Positions 9,225-18,308 of a stretch of DNA of 39,858 nt are shown here, in pieces. The position numbers and the translations under genes were made by a program. Source of the DNA: Firmicutes bacterium AM55-24TS (GTDB lineage: Bacteria > Bacillota > Clostridia > UBA1381); assembly GCA_003460745.1 (NCBI GenBank), contig QTVU01000025.1:1-39858 (forward strand), given 5' to 3'. Within the stretch, counting starts at the first letter, position 1, and the number at the start of each line of letters is the position of its first letter. The notes under the pieces were generated by a model. The model saw only the letters and a list, made by a program, of their open reading frames with translations. It did not search any database and was not told the DNA's origin.

Positions 9225-12200
9225 CTATTTTACTGTAATACTTTTTGAATATACATTGCTTACAGGTGTTTGAGTGGATGTCCATGAGAAAACCTTGAGC
9301 AGATAAGTTCCTTTTTCCTCAGGCATTTTTACTTTGCATACAACTCTGTCGGTTTCGCTGTCACTGAATTCAGGAGCGGAACTTAGCGCTGTCGATTGAA
9401 GAACACCATCTGAGTTGTAAATTGCGCAGTATACGTTGGCATCTTCAACATTATTATGCTCTGTGATTTTTACAGTTAGATTGCCTTCTCCACCGGCAAC
9501 GTTTGTTCCGCTTTTGAATATAGCTGATAGAATTGACCAGTTGTTTACAGGTGCGCCTTTGACTTGTATTTCCCAAATGCTGGCTCCCCACTCGTTATTA
9601 TTTACGGTAAATTTCAAATAACGAGCATTTATATTTCCGCTGTCAATTACTTTTCTGGTTTCTGTTGATTGTGACAGCTTGTCGACAAATGTCTGATAGT
9701 TGTTGCCGTCAATAGAATACTCTATTTTATAATTGTATCCGGCACTGTCAAGTTCAAAATCAATAGAAGTTTTTGTTATATTATAAATGCCCTCTAAATC
9801 TAAGTCAATTGTTGACGTTTGACCGGCTGTTCCTTGTTGCTGTGCCCAACGTGTTGAAGAATCACCATCTACAAGATAGGAAGCGTATCGGTTTTCATCA
9901 GTATTATATGAAGACGCATAAACAGGTTTGCCGAGAGCGATATTTGTAATTTCGTCGTTTTCTGAAACGTTAATAGTAATGTTTTTTGGTTGACTGTGGT
10001 CAAAATCAGCTTGAATTATATTTATACCTTCGGTAAGCGTGTCAAGATATGATGTGTTTAATGTTATACTGTTCCAATGCTTTTCGTAATCCTTATCTGC
10101 AATAAGTGTATAGTCGCCGTTTCTGAGTGAAGTCAGCGAACTTCCGTTTTCTAATGAAGTAAGTTGTATTGCCTGTTTCCATACCGGATTTTTATCATAT
10201 GAAACCGAGTCAGGAGTAATATTCGCAGAAGCAGGTACATTGTCACTGTTGCTGTATATGTATATTTCATATACACCGGCACCCCAGCCTTCGGTGTTCA
10301 TGGTAAGTTTTACATATCTTCCTCTGACGTTTGATTTTGTTTCATATACGGATGATGAGGAAGAAGGTGATTCATATAGCTTATCAACATATGTATCCCA
10401 TGAATTGCCGTCTGAGGAATATTCTATTTTATAGCGTGAGCGGTTTCCGTATTGGAAAGAAATCATAATTTCATCAATAGAATATTCGTTTTCCAAATCG
10501 ATCGTGAGAGACGTGATAGCCTTTGACGAATCAGGTCTGTTTACAATGTTTTGCTCCCATAATGTTGATGGATTGCCGTCTGTGGCATTTGAAGCCGGAC
10601 TTATGTCATCATTTTCAGAAGAAAAAACGGGTTTACCAAATGCGAGGTTGACTCTTGAAGATGGATTTTCAAGTGGTTCTTTGTCAATGCCGGCATGATC
10701 AATTATTCTTTGTGCCGCTTCAGGAACAGAGTCTGAGGTGAACGGACGATTATCAATGCTTGCAGAAGATCCTATGCTACTGATACCGCCGGGGCAGTTA
10801 TAAAAATTACCATCAAAAATATTGTCGTGGTTTGGTGGGTTAGATGCCTGAAATGAGTATACTGTATTGTCAAATACATTTGATTGAGCTTTTTTATAGC
10901 AACTGCCGTTATCAAAATATATACCCATCAGATTGTTATGAGGAGCCCATTCGCTCATTTCTATATCTGTAATGTAATTATAATAGAAATTTGAGTCGCC
11001 GTTCATACGACCGAGTGAATAAATGCCGCCGCCATCCTGTAAAAGCATACAAGTATTATGTATGTAATTCTGATATACCTTGTTTGCGGTCATTCCATGA
11101 TCGGTGTCAAGCCAATTCCAGCCTATGTTTATGCCAGTATATGGGAGATAACCGATTTCGTTGTTGGCGATAGTCATGTGCTGAGGAAGCATTGCGCCTA
11201 TACCAACCATATCTTGATATTCGCATGCAACATGGTCGATATAATTATTGGTAATGGTGTCATAGCGGCTTTGCCCATCCGTATCGGTATATGTACGCGG
11301 CTGCTCATTCTCGGTTTGATCGTCCCATTCTCTGCCTGCCATGCCCATAGTAACACCTCCACCGGCATTTTTAGTGAAAACATTATGATCTATAAATGTA
11401 TTCTCGGTATCTTCATATCCCATAATTCCCCAACTGCCGGAAAAAGAAAATTCACTGTTTATAAGGCTGATATTCTTTGTGTGTCTAAGCTGTACCATTG
11501 ATTTTGGTGCGTCATAGCGTGCGCTTCCGCGTATGGCACTGTTGTCTTTGCCGCCTTCACTTTGATAGCGGAACCCACCTTGCACGCTACAGTATCCGTA
11601 ACTGTCCGGGGCGAGCCAATTGGAATGAAGAAATTGTATGCCATCAAATGTAATGTTTTCTGTCTTATTTTCATCGGTGCCATTTATATCAATAATTGTT
11701 TCAAGTTTTGGAGCTATAATTTCGGTTTTATTCATAATCTCGCCTTCGCGCGGCTTATAATAAAGTGTGGAAGTGTCTTTATCAAGATACCATTCTCCCT
11801 CTGAGTCCAGATAGGCGAGAGAGTTTTCAAGATAAAAAGGTGTATCTCCCTGTGTGTGGTGATTCCATGCAAAACTGTTGTCAGGTGCTTTGAAAGTAAC
11901 ACGTCCGGTAGAAGAATTGTATGATTCTATTCTTGCACGGAATTGACTCCAACTTTAATTCCATATTATTTCAGCATCATTTCCAGCCTTTTGAGCATAT
12001 TCGTTGTTTGTGCCTATAAACAACGGATATGAGCCATCCCCTCCTGAAGCACGGAAGTAAGGACCTCCGGTTTCCTTGTTTTCCAGATTAGGAACTCTTG
12101 CGCGTATGGCGCGGTCATTGTTAGTATACAATTGTCTGAAAGACCAATCAATATTTTCATGCTTATAAATATTAAGCGATTCATCATAAAGTTCCCAATT

Positions 12201-12584
12201 GTCGGAAATATCAACACCTCCGCTGACTATTGGACTGTTTCCGTTCTCGTCGGTAATGCCACGATAAATTACACTAAAACCGTTAGTTCCGGAATCTGCT
12301 TGGGTGAATTCAAGAGTGTTATCCATATAATAAACACCGGATGCAATATTGACGATAATATTGCCGGACATATTGCTGTTATGCACTCTAACTTCGGCCT
12401 TAGCTCGTTCAAGAGTTTTAAAAGGTGATTCGGAACTGCCGGAATTTGAGTCGTTACCGTCGGGAGATACATAAATCTCCGTATCAGTATCAACGGCGGA
12501 TGCACTTACCGGTAAAGCTGCTATTCCGCAGTTGACGAGAAGGGAAAGACTAATGATACTGCATACAAGTTTTTTGACGTTCAT
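9225..12584 (-). pseudogene. Secreted right-handed beta-helix glycosidase-like protein (GH141-like) with an in-frame stop
   Basis: If read through, this encodes about 1119 residues on the minus strand. The signal peptide (MNVKKLVCSIISLSLL...) is followed by EIYVSPDGNDSNSGSSESPF, typical of parallel beta-helix enzymes and similar in my memory to GH141 (fucosidase/xylanase). The helix is followed by a discoidin (F5/8C) domain (NLAFGKPVFSS), an X2-like Ig module (NITPDSVSYDKNPVW) and a second discoidin domain (NIALGKPVYASS). A single TAA at 11955-11957 (codon 210) interrupts the frame. Coding continues in the same frame on both sides (IIWN, stop, SWSQFRARIESYN), so one base change explains it. 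The ATG at 12584 is 7 bases from AAGGAGG; TTG at 12590 is too close. The gene may be inactive, make only a 209-residue fragment, or reflect a sequence error. Confidence 0.72.
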
Positions 12585-13094
12585 GGTCAAGCCTCCTTAA
12601 ATATTATTTCTATAATAATATTATATAGAAAAGGCTAATTAAGAGCAATATAGACGAATACGGAATACAGGTGAATAATTTGTTATTTGTAGTTTTAGAT
12701 ATTTTTTTCACATACAAAATAATATTTTTCGTCTTGTTTTTTGGGGAGCGATAATTTAAAATTATAAGCGAAGAGAAAAAACTCTTTAAACACATTTTCA
12801 TAAAAATGGCGGACTCTCCCTGAATTATAAGGGTTCAAAATAATATTCTCTCTCATTTCCAACCCCTTAACCGCCGGATAATAAAAAAATCTCTTGCTAA
12901 TGTAGCCCCTATTGAACAGCAAGAGATTTTTTTATTCCGATATAATCGATGTGTTATTTATAATTTGCGAATAGTATCTCTTATTCTCTCTGTGAAAATA
13001 ATATTAAAAACTTCTATATATAATTAAAGTTTTCTCTATTGAATGAGCACAATTTGACCGATATAATATAGCTGTAACATTAGCTGTGGACACT
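12585..13094. other. Divergent intergenic region without a clear gene
   Basis: About 510 bases between the divergent beta-helix and fucosidase genes. It holds the ribosome site of the beta-helix gene (AAGGAGG, read on the minus strand), a strong hairpin at 12882-12934, and otherwise AT-rich sequence. A 75-codon minus-strand reading frame (12695-12922) has no ribosome site or recognisable domain and runs through the hairpin, so I do not call it a gene. Confidence 0.5.
12882..12934. terminator. Bidirectional terminator-like hairpin
   Basis: A long stem made of AAAAAAATCTCTTGCT and AGCAAGAGATTTTTTT encloses a loop of about 19 bases. T-runs follow the stem in both orientations. It sits between divergent genes, which is unusual for a terminator, so it may end a lost gene or act as an attenuator. 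Confidence 0.6.
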
Positions 13095-13122
13095 TTGATT
13101 TTTCAGCAGATGACGGTATAAT
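13095..13122 (+). promoter_or_regulatory. Candidate promoter of the fucosidase/epimerase pair
   Basis: TTGATT (13095-13100) and TATAAT (13117-13122) are separated by 16 bases, about 60 bases ahead of the fucosidase start. Confidence 0.5.
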
Positions 13123-13180
13123 TAAAGTCTTTATAGAAGAAAGGAACAGAAATTATTATGATTACAAGGGAAAGCGGCAT

Positions 13181-14140
13181 ATGCCGGATAAATATCAGTT
13201 AAAACAAATTGAACGCAGGTTTGGAATGTTTATACATTTTGGAATAAATACTTTTGCAAACTGTGAATGGTCGGACGGTCAATTAGACAAAATGCTATAT
13301 AATCCATCATCACTTGATTGTGACGGATGGGTGAAAACGGCAGCTGAAAACGGTATGAAATATGTGATAATAACAGCCAAACATCATGATGGGTTTTGCA
13401 TATGGAATACCGATACAACGGAATATTGTGTGAAAAATACGGCTTGTATGACAGATGTTATCGCAGAGGTTTCAAAAGCATGTAAAAAGTACGGAATTTC
13501 ATTGGGAATATATTATTCACTATGGGATAGAAATTCAATTTTGTATAAAGAGAATTTTAGAGAAGGATATTTACCGTATATGAGAACGCAGATATATGAG
13601 CTACTAACCCATTATGGTGATATATGCGAATTATGGCTCGACGGAAGTTGGGATAAACCCGGAAACGCATGGGAATTTGATATTCTCTATGATATGGTAA
13701 AAAATATAAATCCGTCATGTCAGATAGGAATAAATCATACTATCGGAAGAAATACACTCGAGCCTGAAGAACGCTATATGCCGGAACGTTGTATTGAAGG
13801 TGATCCGATAAGAATGTTTCCGTCTGATTTTCGTTTATGGGATCCGTATCCGTGTTCAGAGAACGATCCGAAAATATATACATATAAAGGAGAAAAATAT
13901 TATTTACCGTTTGAAATGACAATATGCTCACGCGAAGGATTTTCATGGTTCAACTCTGATGAATATGAAAAGAAAGAATTTACGGATATTTCTCAAACTG
14001 TGCAAAATTGTATCAGGGCATTTTCTCAAAAAAATAATGTAGTCATTAATTTGCCGCCTGATAAAAACGGAAAGCTGTCAGAGGGAGATATAGAACATCT
14101 TGAGAAAATTGTGAAAGGAATAAATTCATATGTTAAATAA
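13181..14140 (+). CDS. GH29-type alpha-L-fucosidase-like protein, cytoplasmic
   Basis: Probably hydrolyses alpha-linked fucose from imported oligosaccharides. FGMFIHFGINTF near residue 15, YVIITAKHHDGFCIW near 63 and LGIYYSLWD near 110 are the hallmark strands of the GH29 barrel. ICELWLDGSWD near 148 holds the likely nucleophile Asp. At 319 residues it is a catalytic barrel only, without the C-terminal beta-sandwich of longer family members. There is no signal peptide. AAGGGA lies 9 bases before ATG 13181; a better AAAGGA sits 40 bases upstream near an out-of-frame ATG (13158), so a few N-terminal residues could be missing. It overlaps the next gene by 11 bases, implying one operon. Confidence 0.82.
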   Translation: MPDKYQLKQIERRFGMFIHFGINTFANCEWSDGQLDKMLYNPSSLDCDGWVKTAAENGMKYVIITAKHHDGFCIWNTDTTEYCVKNTACMTDVIAEVSKACKKYGISLGIYYSLWDRNSILYKENFREGYLPYMRTQIYELLTHYGDICELWLDGSWDKPGNAWEFDILYDMVKNINPSCQIGINHTIGRNTLEPEERYMPERCIEGDPIRMFPSDFRLWDPYPCSENDPKIYTYKGEKYYLPFEMTICSREGFSWFNSDEYEKKEFTDISQTVQNCIRAFSQKNNVVINLPPDKNGKLSEGDIEHLEKIVKGINSYVK

Positions 14141-15050
14141 GGGTTTTTGCGTAAATAACGGTGAGATTAAAATAGATAACGGAATATTACGCGTGATTAT
14201 CGATTATCAACGTGGAGGAAATATATCATCGCTGTATTTCAATAATAAAAATTTTGAACTGCTTTTTCAACCCAAACACAGTAATTTAGATATTCCTCAA
14301 AAAGGTGATAGCTTTGAAAAGTATGCGGCAACCGGATTTGATGATACCTTTCCCAATATTGATGCTGAAAAAATTATATATTCGGGCAGAGAGATTACTT
14401 ATAATGATCATGGTGACATTTGGACGTCAAGAATGAATATGCTTATTGATAATGAGGATATTGTATTATATTCAGAAAATGATGTGTATTTCTTTGAAAA
14501 ACGAATAAGCTTGAATAAAAACAGTCTTATATTGAAGTACAGAATAAAAAATATATCAGAGAATATATATCCGTGTTTCTATACAATGCACTGTTTGTTT
14601 GATTTATATGAAGACATGCATATTATATTTCCAAAAGGAACTGATTTAATTGAAAATGCTTTGTGTGATGAAAAATTAAACAACAAAAGAGAAATGCATA
14701 AATTTTTCGGCGATAGATACAGTATAGGAACTGATGAAATTTGTTCGAATGGATATGAAAAATTTTATATATGCGGAGCGGTAAGTGAGGGTAAATGTGG
14801 CATCGATTATAGGGGAAAGGATGTACAGGCAGATATAGAATGGGATAATAATGTACTCCCGTATCTCGGCTTTTGGATAACTGCTGGCGGTTTCAGAGGC
14901 GATTATAATTGTGCATGGGAACCGTCGTCAGGCTATTATGACTCAGTTTCACGTGCACTTCGGAACAATGCAGTATGGGAGTTGCTCCCTCAGGAGGAAA
15001 AACAGTTTGACATAACAATAACGGTACATGAAAATTCGCAACGAAAATGA
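14130..15050 (+). CDS. Galactose-mutarotase-like (aldose 1-epimerase superfamily) protein
   Basis: Probably interconverts sugar anomers or binds a sugar released by the neighbouring glycosidases. The 306-residue protein shows a beta-sandwich pattern with FDDTFPNID near residue 70, a Tyr-rich TMHCLFDLY segment near 150 that carries a candidate catalytic His, and WITAGGFRGDYNCAWEPSSGYYDS near 248. The last stretch is typical of epimerase-like proteins that end in a substrate-lining Glu loop. It overlaps the fucosidase by 11 bases, with AAAGGA about 10 bases before its ATG. The exact sugar, and whether it is catalytic, are unknown. Confidence 0.68.
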   Translation: MLNKGFCVNNGEIKIDNGILRVIIDYQRGGNISSLYFNNKNFELLFQPKHSNLDIPQKGDSFEKYAATGFDDTFPNIDAEKIIYSGREITYNDHGDIWTSRMNMLIDNEDIVLYSENDVYFFEKRISLNKNSLILKYRIKNISENIYPCFYTMHCLFDLYEDMHIIFPKGTDLIENALCDEKLNNKREMHKFFGDRYSIGTDEICSNGYEKFYICGAVSEGKCGIDYRGKDVQADIEWDNNVLPYLGFWITAGGFRGDYNCAWEPSSGYYDSVSRALRNNAVWELLPQEEKQFDITITVHENSQRK

Positions 15051-15098
15051 AATATGCACCGATACTGACGTTTCTGTAATGTGAGTAGCTAACAGAAT

Positions 15099-15175
15099 AA
15101 AAGAACAATATCAAATATAATTGATATTATTCCGAATGGCTGATATAATATTCTTACAAAAAGTTTTGTTCTTTT
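15099..15175 (+). terminator. Terminator-like inverted repeat after the fucosidase operon
   Basis: AAAAGAACAA pairs with TTGTTCTTTT over 10 bases, enclosing an inner ATATCAA/TTGATAT stem. The structure lies about 50 bases after the last stop. The long loop makes it less certain than the others. Confidence 0.45.
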
Positions 15176-15184
15176 ATATGTCGG

Positions 15185-15228
15185 TTAATATTGCACAAAT
15201 GAGATAAAACGGTTTTGTGCAATATTAA
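15185..15228. repeat. Perfect 15-base inverted repeat
   Basis: TTAATATTGCACAAA (15185-15199) is repeated inverted as TTTGTGCAATATTAA (15214-15228), with a 14-base loop. No T-run follows directly. It could be an operator, a processed RNA hairpin or a mobile-element end. Confidence 0.6.
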
Positions 15229-15389
15229 CGAAATTCAATTTTTTTATAAAAAATCGCCGATTTTGAGTGAAAATCGTTATTTTTGAGAAAAGTCAAGAAT
15301 CTGTATTACAATTTGTATTACAATTTATTCGAAAAATAGTGCTAAAAAGTGAAAAATAGTGACAAAGTGAAAATAAATTTAAAAAGCAA

Positions 15390-15433
15390 AAAAGTCTTGA
15401 GACCCGCATAAACACTGGGTTTTCAAGACTTTT
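15390..15433. terminator. Bidirectional terminator downstream of tRNA-Trp
   Basis: AAAAGTCTTGA (15390-15400) pairs with TCAAGACTTTT (15423-15433), extended inside by GACCC/GGGTT. T-runs are present in both directions. On the minus strand it starts 4 bases after the tRNA end, so it ends that transcript. Confidence 0.85.
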
Positions 15434-15436
15434 CTT

Positions 15437-15512
15437 TGGCAGGGGTACAAGGACTCGAACCTTGGGCACGCGGTTTTGGAGACCGCTGCTCTACCAACTG
15501 AGCTACACCCCT
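15437..15512 (-). tRNA. tRNA-Trp (anticodon CCA)
   Basis: Read on the minus strand, the sequence folds into a full cloverleaf. It has a 7-pair acceptor stem starting AGGGGTG, a D-arm with AGCTCAGTTGGTAGAGC, an anticodon arm with loop CTCCAAA giving anticodon CCA, a T-arm with TTCGAGT, discriminator G and an encoded CCA end. Length is 76 bases including CCA. Confidence 0.96.
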
Positions 15513-15628
15513 ATCAGTAAACTGCCTTATTATTCTACTACACAATCGACTATATGTCAATAGTTTTTTATGAATTTACTTTAAATATTTCAAAAATAAT
15601 CACATTATGTCGATTTGCAATTCTGAAA

Positions 15629-16042
15629 TTATATCAAAACACCGTTACAGTGGTCGATTTCATGTTGGACGATTTGAGCTGTCCAGCCTTCAAAAGTTTT
15701 TGTTCTTATTTTAAAATCAAGTGTCTGATACTGCACGCGTATTTTCTTATACCTTTTTATTTTACGAGGGCCGCCGAGCAGGGAAAGACAACTTTCTTCC
15801 GTTTCGTATGGGTCAGACCTTTTAATTATTTCGGGATTTAGCATTATCATATATTTTCCGTCATTATCAAAGCATATAATGCTTTTATTTACGCCTATCA
15901 TATTTGCCGCCATACCTACACATATTTCTTTATGTGCGGTTAAGGTTTCAAGCAAGTCTTGGGCTGTTTGTAAATCGGCGGCTGTTGCCGGTTCTGATTT
16001 TAATGCCAAAAATATTGGGTCATGTACAAGTTCTTTAATCAT
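15629..16042 (-). CDS. Peptide-deformylase-like metalloenzyme, short clostridial type
   Basis: Peptide deformylases remove the formyl group from the first Met of new proteins. The three metal-site motifs are recognisable in this 137-residue protein: VGMAANMIG (42-50), EESCLSL with Cys85, and QHEIDH with His127, Glu128 and His131. In the first motif the Gln of classical GxGLAAxQ, which helps position the substrate, is replaced by Met48. From memory, this variant is common in a short clostridial subgroup, so it may have altered or reduced activity. A promoter lies upstream on the minus strand at 16077-16104, with GTGAGG as a weak ribosome site. Whether it is the cell's main deformylase cannot be told from here. 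Confidence 0.88.
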   Translation of the reverse strand: MIKELVHDPIFLALKSEPATAADLQTAQDLLETLTAHKEICVGMAANMIGVNKSIICFDNDGKYMIMLNPEIIKRSDPYETEESCLSLLGGPRKIKRYKKIRVQYQTLDFKIRTKTFEGWTAQIVQHEIDHCNGVLI

Positions 16043-16076
16043 TTTAAAACCTCACAGTGATATTGATTATATTTGA

Positions 16077-16104
16077 ATTATAGCACAATAGTAACATAAG
16101 TCAA
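16077..16104 (-). promoter_or_regulatory. Promoter of the deformylase-like gene
   Basis: On the minus strand TTGACT (16104-16099) and TATAAT (16082-16077) are 16 bases apart, about 35 bases before the start codon. Confidence 0.7.
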
Positions 16105-16138
16105 GTGTAGAGTAATTTTATTTTTACAGTGAAATATA

Positions 16139-16168
16139 TTGACAAAATAATACAATATAGGATAAAAT
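16139..16168 (+). promoter_or_regulatory. Candidate promoter of the agr-type regulator/kinase pair
   Basis: TTGACA (16139-16144) and TAAAAT (16163-16168) are separated by 18 bases, 35 bases before the likely start of the response regulator. Confidence 0.55.
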
Positions 16169-16202
16169 ATTTATGAAATAAATAAAATTGGTGATGAAGA
16201 AA

Positions 16203-16920
16203 ATGATGAAATTAAATATAGCGATTTGCGATGACAATAAATTAGTATTGGAAAATGAGAAAACACTGATTGAAGAAACGTTGAAAGAGATGGGAATGCC
16301 GTACAAGATGGACAAGTATCAAAATCCTGAAAATCTTATCAAAAATGCATGGCAATACGATTTAGTATTTTTAGATGTGGAAATGGATGAAGTCAACGGA
16401 ATTGTGGCGGCGGAAAGCATTCACAATGTCAACAAAGGATGTCTGTTATTTTTCGTAACCAATCACGAGGTTATATGGACTATGCTATGAACGAGTATGC
16501 ATTCAGATTTTGGGTAAAGCCTATGTCGAAAGAAAAACTGAAATTTGGGTTAGATCGGCATTGAAACGGTTGGAGAGCGATAACAAATGCATAGAATTCA
16601 ACACCGACAGAAATGTTGTGAATATACCGATAAATAAAATTATTTTTATATGTGCCGAGAACAAAAAGACGACTATTGTTACGGTAGATGAACAATTTGT
16701 AATTGACCGTCCGTATAAAATGGTCAAAGATATGATAAATTCATATTTCTTCTATGAGTCACACGCAAGTTACTATGTAAACTTAAATTATGTAAAAGCA
16801 TATTCGCCGTCACACGTAAAATGTGGAATAGGAAATCATGAATATGAAATTCATATGTCGCGAAGAAAATATACGGAATTTAATAAATATTTTATAGATT
16901 GGATGGGTGAACAAAAATGA
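16203..16920 (+). pseudogene. LytTR-family response regulator (AgrA-like), broken by two frameshifts
   Basis: A receiver domain (LNIAICDDN at the N terminus, phospho-acceptor Asp58 in LVFLDVEMDEV) is followed by a LytTR DNA-binding domain (NKIIFICAENKKTTIVTVDE, then FYESHASYYVNLNYVKAYSP). The reading frame shifts once at 16468-16472 (after FVTNHE) and again at 16556-16558. In the middle frame the sequence YMDYAMNEYAFRFWVKPMSKEKLKF is exactly what the end of a receiver domain should be. One added base at each point restores a normal protein of about 240 residues. Both breaks can be repaired by one extra G. The kinase gene overlaps its end by 4 bases. As given, only a truncated receiver would be made. 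I chose ATG 16203; no strong ribosome site is visible. Confidence 0.82.
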
Positions 16921-18221
16921 GAATAGATGCAGGATTAATTAGTGGAGTAATGCTTGAATTTGTGATAATGCTATATTACGCAAATACAACTCTAAAACCG
17001 AAAAGAAATTATTATATAAGTGCTGCTATCGGTTTTGTGGGATATTTAATTATTTTTGGCTTATCACTATTCAATCGGGTATTAATTAATATTTCGACTT
17101 TTTTAGTAGTCAACTCTTTGATTTTTATAATGGGTTACAAGATAGATTATGCTGTTGCGGTATTCAAAGTATTTGTTATGACTACGTTTATGTTCTTAGG
17201 TGAAACTGTGATAACTTTTGTTTTGGGATTAGGATTGGATGCGTATACTTCAGAGAGTTTAACACCTGAAAAGTCAATGCTTGTAACTGCCGGAGGAAAG
17301 TTTCTTTATTTTATTGCAATACTTATAATAAAGAAAGTAGAAAATCGAATTGCAAAAAAATATGATTATAAAGGTATAGCTGCCTCAGAAAATTCGTCGC
17401 TGATATTAGTTGCTATGCCAATAGTAACTTTTGTATGTATAGCAATAGTATATCCTTTAAATCTTGATGGACGCATATTTTTCTCTATTTTTATTTTAGC
17501 AGTTACGGTTAATATTGTTGTATTTGCGGTTAATGAAATTATGCTGTCAAAAAATATGAAGATAAGAATACTCGAGAAAGAAAATTATCAAAATCGTGTT
17601 GAATTAGAGGAATATAAAACCATAGGTGAAAAGTATGAACATAGCAGAATAATGAATCATGATTTCAGAGAACATCTAAATGTTTTGAAAACTTTAATTT
17701 CGGAAGATATCCAAAAAGCTCAAGAATATGTGGGAAAGATTGAAAAAGAGTGTGAGGATTCAAAAATAGAAAAATACAGTGACAATAATATTCTTAATAT
17801 ATTACTTATTCGCAAGAAAAAAGAATGTGAAGAAAACGGAATTAAGCTAAACATAACTTCAACCAATCCTAAACTTGATTTTATCGACGGAATGGACACT
17901 GTTGCTATATTTTCTAATTTGATTAACAATGCAATAGAGGCTTGCTCAAACTCGGCAAGAAAAGATATATTTATTGATTTATATACAGTTAATAACGCAT
18001 TTAGCGTTATTAAAGTTGAAAATTATGCCGATAAAGAGCCGATAGTTGTCGAAGGTATGCTTAGAAGCGGAAAAGATGACGGTAATTCTCACGGAATCGG
18101 TATTAAGAGTATAAATAATTCATTAAGCAAATATGATGGTAAAATGAGTTGGTCGTATGATAAAGCCAAAGGTATGTTTAGAACCGTTATTTCCATAAAC
18201 AATTCACAAATTAACATTTGA
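16917..18221 (+). CDS. GHKL-domain sensor histidine kinase (AgrC-like)
   Basis: Membrane receptor for the peptide signal made by the adjacent agrD/agrB genes. The first 200 or so of its 434 residues contain about six hydrophobic segments (VMLEFVIMLYYA, FVGYLIIFGLSLF and others). A linker coiled region follows. RIMNHDFREHL near 246 carries the phospho-accepting His, SNLINNAIEACS near 333 is the N-box and SHGIGIKSINNSLSKYDG near 391 the G-box of GHKL kinases. It overlaps the regulator by 4 bases (ATGA). The kinase itself is intact, unlike its partner regulator. Confidence 0.92.
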   Translation: MRIDAGLISGVMLEFVIMLYYANTTLKPKRNYYISAAIGFVGYLIIFGLSLFNRVLINISTFLVVNSLIFIMGYKIDYAVAVFKVFVMTTFMFLGETVITFVLGLGLDAYTSESLTPEKSMLVTAGGKFLYFIAILIIKKVENRIAKKYDYKGIAASENSSLILVAMPIVTFVCIAIVYPLNLDGRIFFSIFILAVTVNIVVFAVNEIMLSKNMKIRILEKENYQNRVELEEYKTIGEKYEHSRIMNHDFREHLNVLKTLISEDIQKAQEYVGKIEKECEDSKIEKYSDNNILNILLIRKKKECEENGIKLNITSTNPKLDFIDGMDTVAIFSNLINNAIEACSNSARKDIFIDLYTVNNAFSVIKVENYADKEPIVVEGMLRSGKDDGNSHGIGIKSINNSLSKYDGKMSWSYDKAKGMFRTVISINNSQINI

Positions 18222-18229
18222 AAATTATA

Positions 18230-18258
18230 TTGACATTGTTGACATTTAATGTTATAAT
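18230..18258 (+). promoter_or_regulatory. Promoter of agrD-agrB, overlapped by a 9-base-period direct repeat
   Basis: TTGACA (18230-18235) and TATAAT (18253-18258) are 17 bases apart. The -35 box is part of the direct repeat TTGACATTGTTGACATT, repeating every 9 bases. That repeat is a possible binding site for the LytTR regulator, although it does not match the classical LytTR consensus well. Confidence 0.75.
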
Positions 18259-18308
18259 GTGATTGTAGGAATATAGGCAAACGTAAAGATAAGAAAGGAT
18301 GTTTTATT

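Larger units (their letters stand above)
15051..15389. other. AT-rich spacer with several inverted repeats, no gene seen
   Basis: Between the epimerase-like gene and tRNA-Trp lie nested repeats: AAAAGAACAA (15099) with TTGTTCTTTT (15166), which may end the operon, a 15-base perfect repeat at 15185-15228, and CGATTTT-GAGTG-AAAATCG near 15253. A 12-base direct repeat (GTATTACAATTT) occurs twice near 15303. I find no coding region. Confidence 0.6.

Noticed and set aside
12695..12922. 75-codon minus-strand frame in the divergent spacer
   Set aside because: It runs through the strong hairpin at 12882-12934, has no ribosome site and no recognisable domain.
13158..13180. A fifth lost G ahead of the fucosidase, which would join ATG 13158 to the gene
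   Set aside because: Adding one G at 13174 would extend the protein by about 8 residues and use the AAAGGA site, but ATG 13181 has its own AAGGGA at a normal distance, so no break is needed.
15290..15360. Short direct repeats near GTATTACAATTT as a CRISPR array or origin
   Set aside because: Only two short copies, without regular spacers, DnaA boxes or cas genes.
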